Source: an uncultured Bartonella sp.
Lineage (GTDB): Bacteria; Pseudomonadota; Alphaproteobacteria; Rhizobiales; Rhizobiaceae
Direction: 5' to 3'
Assembly (NCBI GenBank): GCA_945285915.1
Contig: CALYQL010000023.1
Span: forward strand, 1-34,119
Length of the DNA stretch: 34,119 nucleotides
Part shown: positions 30,495 through 34,119 of the stretch, in pieces
Numbering within the stretch: position 1 is the stretch's first letter
Layout: each line of letters opens with the position of its first letter
Notes under the pieces: model-generated
Database searches by the model: none
What the model saw: only the letters and a program-made list of their open reading frames with translations
What the model was told of the DNA's origin: nothing
Position numbers and translations under genes: made by a program

Positions 30495-30797
30495 TTACCT
30501 TCCTATAGCCGTGTGAGAATAAAAGCCCGCCTTAACCTCTGGTGAATGTGTGTCTTGTGTCTCACCAGAACCAGTTGGTGAGGTATCCTTGTTCAATGAG
30601 TTATGGGCGGCATGTTCATAAGGTATTTTGTTATTCAAATACCCTAGACAGTCGAGCGATCGCTTAGTCCAAATTTCGGAGCATTTCGAATACCATTCGA
30701 TTTGTCTTAATGCGATCAAACAATAGATTTGAACAATGCAAGAAACAGCGGAAATGATAATTGATGAAATAATAAAGGTATCAAACAGATTGCTCAT
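30495..30797 (-). CDS. Small membrane-anchored protein
   Basis: A 100-residue protein with one N-terminal membrane helix (FIISSIIISAVSCIVQIYCLIAL, residues ~8-30) and a polar C-terminal part rich in Ser, Thr, Asn and His. Its ATG overlaps the cro-like gene stop by ATGA. It would be among the first proteins made on induction or infection. That position and the membrane anchor suggest superinfection exclusion or host takeover, but this is only a suggestion. Confidence 0.55.
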   Translation of the reverse strand: MSNLFDTFIISSIIISAVSCIVQIYCLIALRQIEWYSKCSEIWTKRSLDCLGYLNNKIPYEHAAHNSLNKDTSPTGSGETQDTHSPEVKAGFYSHTAIGR

Positions 30798-31066
30798 GCT
30801 GCACTCCTTTTTCTCTTACAAGGCAATAGAGCCTTGAGACGTTCGGACGAAAAAAAGTCTTCGGGGCGCAAATCAATGTTGTGTTCTCGGCAATAGTTGA
30901 GAAGCTTCACCTGATCGCGCGCTGGAATAACTCCGCCTTGTCCTTCTGGTCGGTCGCAACTAATCGCCCATTTGTAAACACGGGTGGGGTGTTTGCCCAC
31001 GATTGCAGCAACAGTCTGTGCCCCACCCATAAACTTAATAATCGTCTGTGCCGGATCTTTTCTCAT
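30794..31066 (-). CDS. Cro/YdaS-type HTH repressor
   Basis: A 90-residue protein (DPAQTIIKFMGGAQTVAAIVGKHPTRVYKWAISCDRPEGQGGVIPARDQVKLLNYCREHNIDLRPEDFF). FMGGAQTVAAIVGKHPTRVYKW is an HTH of the YdaS/Cro-like type; the 'GG...VA...G.....VY.W....P.G.GG.IP......LL......I.L.PEDFF' arrangement is typical for divergent phage switch genes. It is the first gene of the leftward early operon. With its promoter -10 at 31079-31074, transcription should begin at or next to ATG 31066, so the mRNA may be leaderless; no ribosome site is visible. Confidence 0.8.
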   Translation of the reverse strand: MRKDPAQTIIKFMGGAQTVAAIVGKHPTRVYKWAISCDRPEGQGGVIPARDQVKLLNYCREHNIDLRPEDFFSSERLKALLPCKRKRSAA

Positions 31067-31073
31067 AAAGATC

Positions 31074-31124
31074 TATTTATCGATTATCGACATAAAAAGT
31101 CAAGTCAAAAATATCGAATATCGA
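31074..31124. promoter_or_regulatory. Immunity operator region with leftward cro promoter
   Basis: Leftward promoter on the minus strand: TTGACT (31103-31098), 18 bp, TAAATA (31079-31074). The spacer ends with operator O1, TCGATTATCGA (31080-31090). Operator O2, TCGAATATCGA (31114-31124), lies 34 bp away centre to centre, beside the repressor gene's TAAAAT (31130-31135). Both are 11-bp dyads TCGA-N3-TCGA. The same two sites recur at 31966-32011. Confidence 0.8.
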
Positions 31125-31149
31125 GATAGTAAAATTTATTGGTTTAGTT

Positions 31150-31503
31150 ATGAATGCTAGTATGGATCTGCAAACGAATATTAAGCTTTGGATAAGCAGT
31201 AGTCTTGAAAAAATGCCGCGGGGTGCAAAGTCTAGGTTGGCTGAGCACTTGGGAATAACGCCTACTCAACTTTATAAAATGCTGAATACAGCGGCTGGCA
31301 AAGAGCACCGTGTAATTAGGGCTGATGAGTATGTTAAAATAGCTGAATTTTTGGGTGGCGCACCAGATGATATGATGCCTTTGTCAAGTATAGATGAAAG
31401 CAAAAAGCTATTACTTTCTATTTATGACAATGTTTCTCCTGAATTGCAGCGCGCCATTCTTCTAATGGTAAAAGGTCTAGCTGAAGAAAAAAATAAGAAA
31501 TAG
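31150..31503 (+). CDS. Prophage repressor (CI-like, HTH only)
   Basis: A 117-residue protein. An HTH lies near residues 22-50 (MPRGAKSRLAEHLGITPTQLYKMLN), followed by RVIRADEYVKIAEFLGGAPDDMM, typical of short phage repressors. A C-terminal helix (DNVSPELQRAILLMVKGLAEEKNKK) probably dimerises. There is no S24/LexA peptidase domain, so RecA-stimulated self-cleavage is not expected. It is divergent from the cro-like gene across the operator pair. No ribosome site precedes the ATG; a second Met at codon 5 is possible. It should repress the early operon and the rightward genes from 32108. Confidence 0.82.
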   Translation: MNASMDLQTNIKLWISSSLEKMPRGAKSRLAEHLGITPTQLYKMLNTAAGKEHRVIRADEYVKIAEFLGGAPDDMMPLSSIDESKKLLLSIYDNVSPELQRAILLMVKGLAEEKNKK

Positions 31504-31567
31504 CCCATATTTCGTTGCTAGATAGCTCATCGAGCTGTTCCAATAGTTGTTTCTTTTCTTTAGTCAA
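31418..31567 (-). CDS. Possible small gene antisense to the repressor 3' end
   Basis: A 49-residue frame with TTG at 31567 and a strong GGAGGA 7 bases upstream. The peptide is amphipathic (TKEKKQLLEQLDELSSNEIWAISYFFLQLDLLPLEEWRAAI). Its last 86 bp run antisense to the end of the repressor gene. A palindrome at 31621-31639 lies upstream and could be its operator. It is supported mainly by the ribosome site; it could be chance. Confidence 0.35.
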   Translation of the reverse strand: MTKEKKQLLEQLDELSSNEIWAISYFFLQLDLLPLEEWRAAIQEKHCHK

Positions 31568-31965
31568 TATGTTGTCCTCCCTCGTTGTATGTTTAAAATC
31601 CATAAAAAACGGAACAAAACAAGAATATTTGATATTCTTACAGTCAAAATATGTGAATATTTACGCTATTTCGGTAGAATTGTTTTTGGTTACACCTTTA
31701 ACGCGAGCTATTAATAAGTAGCGTCACAACAATGGACGAATCATAAACAATATTATGTATGGTTCGATATTTTCATATTGCATAATTCCCTGTCTTAAAC
31801 GCCACATGATTAGCATTACAATGAAGCCCGCGGTTATTTATAGTTAGCTAAAATACTCGTGATTTATTGTATCCAGTTTTGTGTAACCAACAGTACTTTT
31901 CTGCCTTTTACTATTATTTATAATTCCTCTCATTCTCTACGCCTTTTCAGTTGGTATATATAATA
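31504..31965. other. AT-rich intergenic region with a 19-bp palindrome
   Basis: This region holds no recognised gene apart from the start of the possible antisense gene. AAGAATAT, TTG, ATATTCTT (31621-31639) is a perfect 8-bp dyad, unlike the TCGA operators. A further TTGACT lies on the minus strand just upstream of it (31648-31643), without a convincing -10 at the usual distance. The stretch 31721-31940 shows nothing recognisable. Confidence 0.4.
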
Positions 31966-32017
31966 TCGATAATCGATAAATAATCGTTTGACAAATAATA
32001 TCGAATATCGATATAAA
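31966..32017 (+). promoter_or_regulatory. Repressor-controlled rightward promoter
   Basis: TTGACA (31988-31993), 18 bp, TATAAA (32012-32017) is a near-consensus promoter. Operator O4, TCGAATATCGA (32001-32011), ends flush with the -10. O3, TCGATAATCGA (31966-31976), lies 35 bp upstream centre to centre. O4 is identical to O2, and O3 is the exact reverse complement of O1. The layout (-35, 7 bp, operator, -10) is the same as in the cro promoter. Confidence 0.85.
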
Positions 32018-32107
32018 ATAATCAATTGACTGGAAGCGTAAAGCACTTTGGAAAAACACACGCTTTGCACTCCAGAGTTTTTAGCTTTGTGTAGGGGAGT
32101 AAAAACA

Positions 32108-33076
32108 ATGACAGAAACCACCGCCTTTAACGGCAATAATATTGAATACGCGACTGGTGCTGCACCAACGCGAAGAAATGACCAGCGCATTACGGGCTAT
32201 AAAACCCTTGCTTACGACTTCGCAGATGACGGCGTCCGTTTTGAAGTCGGTAAAACTTATGACAAATCTGAAAGTCTTAATATAGAAAATAGGGTTGAGG
32301 GGTTTTCTTTTTGGACGGGCACGCCCCTTGGTATGTTAGATACGTGTGCAAGCAATCTTGATTTACTAAAGTGGTGTTTAACTGGTAACGCGGGTAAAAA
32401 AACTATTCGTTTCGCCGAGGTGTCTTCTGATAAAAATGATGCCTCTCAATATACGCAAGATTTAACCAACACTTCAAAAATAACGATCGAAAGAGAAATA
32501 TCTTTCGTTGAGTTGCTTAAATGGGGAATTAAGTGTTCACGGGACGATATCGATCATGATGTTTTAAATGACAGAATGAGAGATAGACTTGTTTCCAGTA
32601 GCGACGATATTCGACTTACATCAAGTCGATATTCGACTATCTTTGCCACTTGCGGTGATAGGGTTAAATTAACCTCTGAAGGGCGGTTTGTTAATTTTTT
32701 TGCAATCGGGTCTGAGACCAAGATCGTTTCCCACGGGTCGGTTTCAAATTTAATAACAACTGGATCCCACTCTACACATACGTGCTACGGTAATTTTTCT
32801 ACAATTACCGCCAGCGGTAAAAATGCCTCAATAATCGCTTTTGGCGAGCAATGCGGGTGTATTGCTAGAGGTGAACATAGCGACATTAATATTCAAGGTG
32901 AATTTGGAAAATTTGAAGGTGTCGAGGGGACGATAGTCCAGATTGCAGATTACAACGCTGCACACGAGCGACAAGATGACCTCTTCACCCGTATTGGCGA
33001 AAACAACGTAAAACCAGACACCCTTTACACTGTTCGTGACGGTAAGTTCATTGAGGCGGAGGCTGGAAATGAGTGA
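32108..33076 (+). CDS. DUF7666-like protein with beta-helix-type repeats, paralogue 1
   Basis: A 322-residue protein. ATG 32108 has GGGGAG 8 bases upstream; a TTG frame to 32048 is unsupported. The N-terminus (ITGYKTLAYDFADDGVRFEVGKTYDKSE ... GFSFWTGTPLGMLD) matches the DUF7666-type opening of phage proteins (GYK....D....F.FEVGKTY......GFHF...PL.....). After FAEVSSD and ISFVELLKWGIK, residues ~160-275 are short tandem repeats of about 10 residues with regular Gly and Thr/Ser (DRVKLTSEGRFVNFFAIGSE), suggesting a beta-helix. The end is NNVKPDTLYTVRDGKFIE. It is probably derepressed on induction. The function is unknown. Confidence 0.7.
   Translation: MTETTAFNGNNIEYATGAAPTRRNDQRITGYKTLAYDFADDGVRFEVGKTYDKSESLNIENRVEGFSFWTGTPLGMLDTCASNLDLLKWCLTGNAGKKTIRFAEVSSDKNDASQYTQDLTNTSKITIEREISFVELLKWGIKCSRDDIDHDVLNDRMRDRLVSSSDDIRLTSSRYSTIFATCGDRVKLTSEGRFVNFFAIGSETKIVSHGSVSNLITTGSHSTHTCYGNFSTITASGKNASIIAFGEQCGCIARGEHSDINIQGEFGKFEGVEGTIVQIADYNAAHERQDDLFTRIGENNVKPDTLYTVRDGKFIEAEAGNE
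32604..32636. promoter_or_regulatory. Operator-like sites inside the coding region
   Basis: TCGATATTCGA (32626-32636) is the exact reverse complement of O2/O4, and ACGATATTCGA (32604-32614) differs by one base. Centres are 22 bp apart. The corresponding part of the next paralogue lacks both. They could be auxiliary repressor sites (looping) or chance. Confidence 0.4.
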
Positions 33077-34061
33077 AGCAAATACAACCGAGATAATCAC
33101 CGGCTATAAAGTCATTTTTTCTAAACCTGTAGAGTATGACCGTGGAAGTAATGGCATTTATAGAATCTGTTTTGACAACTTTTGTGATGCCGATGGGGTA
33201 TGTGCGGTCGGTAGAATATATGAGCGAACATCTTATGAAAACCCTTTCGAGTTTTGGGTAGGATCGCTTTTCGATATGTTAAATCTTAATGTATGCAAAG
33301 CTGATGTGTTGCAACGGAATATATTTGGCGAATCTAGGAAAAATGAGATTTGGTTTGTTAAGGTGTCTTCTAACCGCATAGATACTTATAACCACTTACC
33401 ACATATGATGCGTACGCGAAAGATGCGCATTGATGGTATATTCTCTCTTAACGAGCTTGTTCAAATCGCGATCAAAAGTTCAGGGCGTGATATTGACCAA
33501 AAAAATTTGCTAGACCGCACGAGTACAGTGTTGTGTTCCAGCCAAGATGATATTGAGCTTTCGTCCGGTAAAGCTGAGATATTGGCGGCTTGCGGTAAAA
33601 ACGCAAAATTAACGGCTTTTAAAGTTCCGTATACAAAAATTCTAGCTGTAGGCGATTATTCCGAGATTACCGCATATGGTCATAGCGCAACATTATTGGC
33701 GGAATCTAACGCAACACTCACTTCATATGGTGATTTTTCTCGTATAGTGGCAATAGGTTTTAATAATGAAATAACTGTGAAAGGGCATTACAGCCTGATT
33801 AATACGGATTACCGCTCACGGGTTACTGTGACTGGAGACAGTTGTAAATGTGAAACACAAAACGCTAGTACCATAAATATCTCCGGAAAATTTGGAAAAT
33901 TTAAAGGTACCGGAGGGACGACAATTCAAATCGCGGACTTTAATTCTGCTCATGAATGGCAGAGCTTTATGTTCGCGAAAGTTGGCGAAAATAACATAAA
34001 ACCCGGTACTTGGTATACTACCAAAAACGGCAAGTTTGTTGAGGTGGGGGGCTTAAGATGA
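33069..34061 (+). CDS. DUF7666-like protein with beta-helix-type repeats, paralogue 2
   Basis: A 330-residue protein. ATG 33069 overlaps the stop of paralogue 1 by 8 bp and follows GGAGG. It opens with ITGYKVIFSKP...FCDADGVCAVGRIYERTSYENPFEFWVGSLFDMLN, and the arrangement mirrors paralogue 1: IWFVKVSSN, FSLNELVQIAIKSSGRDID, repeats from about residue 155 to 290 (AKLTAFKVPYTKILAVGDYS), then FGKFKGTGGTTIQIADFNSAHEW and NNIKPGTWYTTKNGKFVEV. The tail is the most alike, the head less so, so the copies are old or exchanged. It would share the repressor-controlled transcript. Confidence 0.7.
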   Translation: MSEANTTEIITGYKVIFSKPVEYDRGSNGIYRICFDNFCDADGVCAVGRIYERTSYENPFEFWVGSLFDMLNLNVCKADVLQRNIFGESRKNEIWFVKVSSNRIDTYNHLPHMMRTRKMRIDGIFSLNELVQIAIKSSGRDIDQKNLLDRTSTVLCSSQDDIELSSGKAEILAACGKNAKLTAFKVPYTKILAVGDYSEITAYGHSATLLAESNATLTSYGDFSRIVAIGFNNEITVKGHYSLINTDYRSRVTVTGDSCKCETQNASTINISGKFGKFKGTGGTTIQIADFNSAHEWQSFMFAKVGENNIKPGTWYTTKNGKFVEVGGLR

Positions 34062-34119
34062 GTGAGCCAGTAAATAACGCTATTCCTACAGAAATAGAAT
34101 GTCAGTGGTATTGCTGTGT
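34058..34119 (+). CDS. Start of a third gene in the rightward operon, partial
   Basis: ATG 34058 overlaps the stop of paralogue 2 (ATGA) and opens MSEPVNNAIPTEIECQWYCC to the window end. The tight coupling shows that the operon continues. Only 20 residues are visible; it does not open with the ITGYK motif within these residues, so whether it is another paralogue cannot be said. Confidence 0.55.
   Translation, partial: MSEPVNNAIPTEIECQWYCC

Noticed and set aside
30317..30508. Plus-strand ORF in the early operon gap
   Set aside because: There is no usable start near the strong ribosome site, and the frame runs into the end of the membrane protein gene. It is recorded only as a possible lesion in the gap entry.
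1..34119. tRNA, rRNA, integrase and att sites
   Set aside because: None was recognised by eye. The integrase and attachment sites probably lie outside the window; a tRNA scan would be needed for certainty.

Overview
The window is most of a temperate siphovirus-type prophage (HK97-like head, long-tail module), read mainly leftward on the minus strand. Several features point to an alphaproteobacterial host of the order Hyphomicrobiales: an Omp25/hemin-binding-type outer-membrane beta-barrel, a GapR (DUF2312) protein, the DUF1376 replication protein and the style of the small phage genes. The moderate-to-low GC and the Omp25/Hbp-type protein would fit Bartonella or a relative. That host call is inference, and no chromosomal flank is visible.

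Layout from right to left. At 31.07-31.15 kb a divergent immunity switch separates a rightward repressor (31150-31503) from a leftward Cro/YdaS-like gene (31066). The early operon then runs leftward to about 24.6 kb: a membrane protein, a CII-like HTH regulator, two tandem winged-helix paralogues, the DUF1376 replication protein, a small membrane protein missed at ordinary length cut-offs, GapR, a PD-(D/E)XK-type nuclease and several unknowns. Nearly all are coupled by ATGA overlaps. A small rightward Xre-type gene with its own promoter, operator and structured leader sits at 24.07-24.5 kb, followed by a truncated second copy. The late region runs leftward from 24.0 kb: HNH nuclease, a candidate cos region, small and large terminase, portal, prohead protease, major capsid, head-tail connectors, major tail protein, tail assembly chaperones, tape measure, tail tip proteins, tip attachment protein J, tail fibre, fibre assembly protein and, at the left edge, a GH19-type endolysin cut by the window end.

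Two islands interrupt the late module. Between the tail chaperone (14.72 kb) and the tape measure (11.85 kb) lie a VasI/TagO-like periplasmic protein, an RHH regulator reading the other way, an unknown gene, and a Rha/KilAC antirepressor with a heavily structured leader. Between tail genes at 2.48-3.27 kb lies a rightward gene for an exported beta-barrel. These look like accessory (moron) genes.

Right of the repressor, two tandem paralogous genes and the start of a third gene read rightward. Their promoter at 31.99-32.02 kb has the same architecture as the cro promoter and carries the same two 11-bp operators, so the prophage repressor very probably controls them. The repressor has no LexA-type peptidase domain and the phage carries an antirepressor, so induction may not follow simple SOS cleavage. 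No integrase, attachment site, tRNA or CRISPR was seen.
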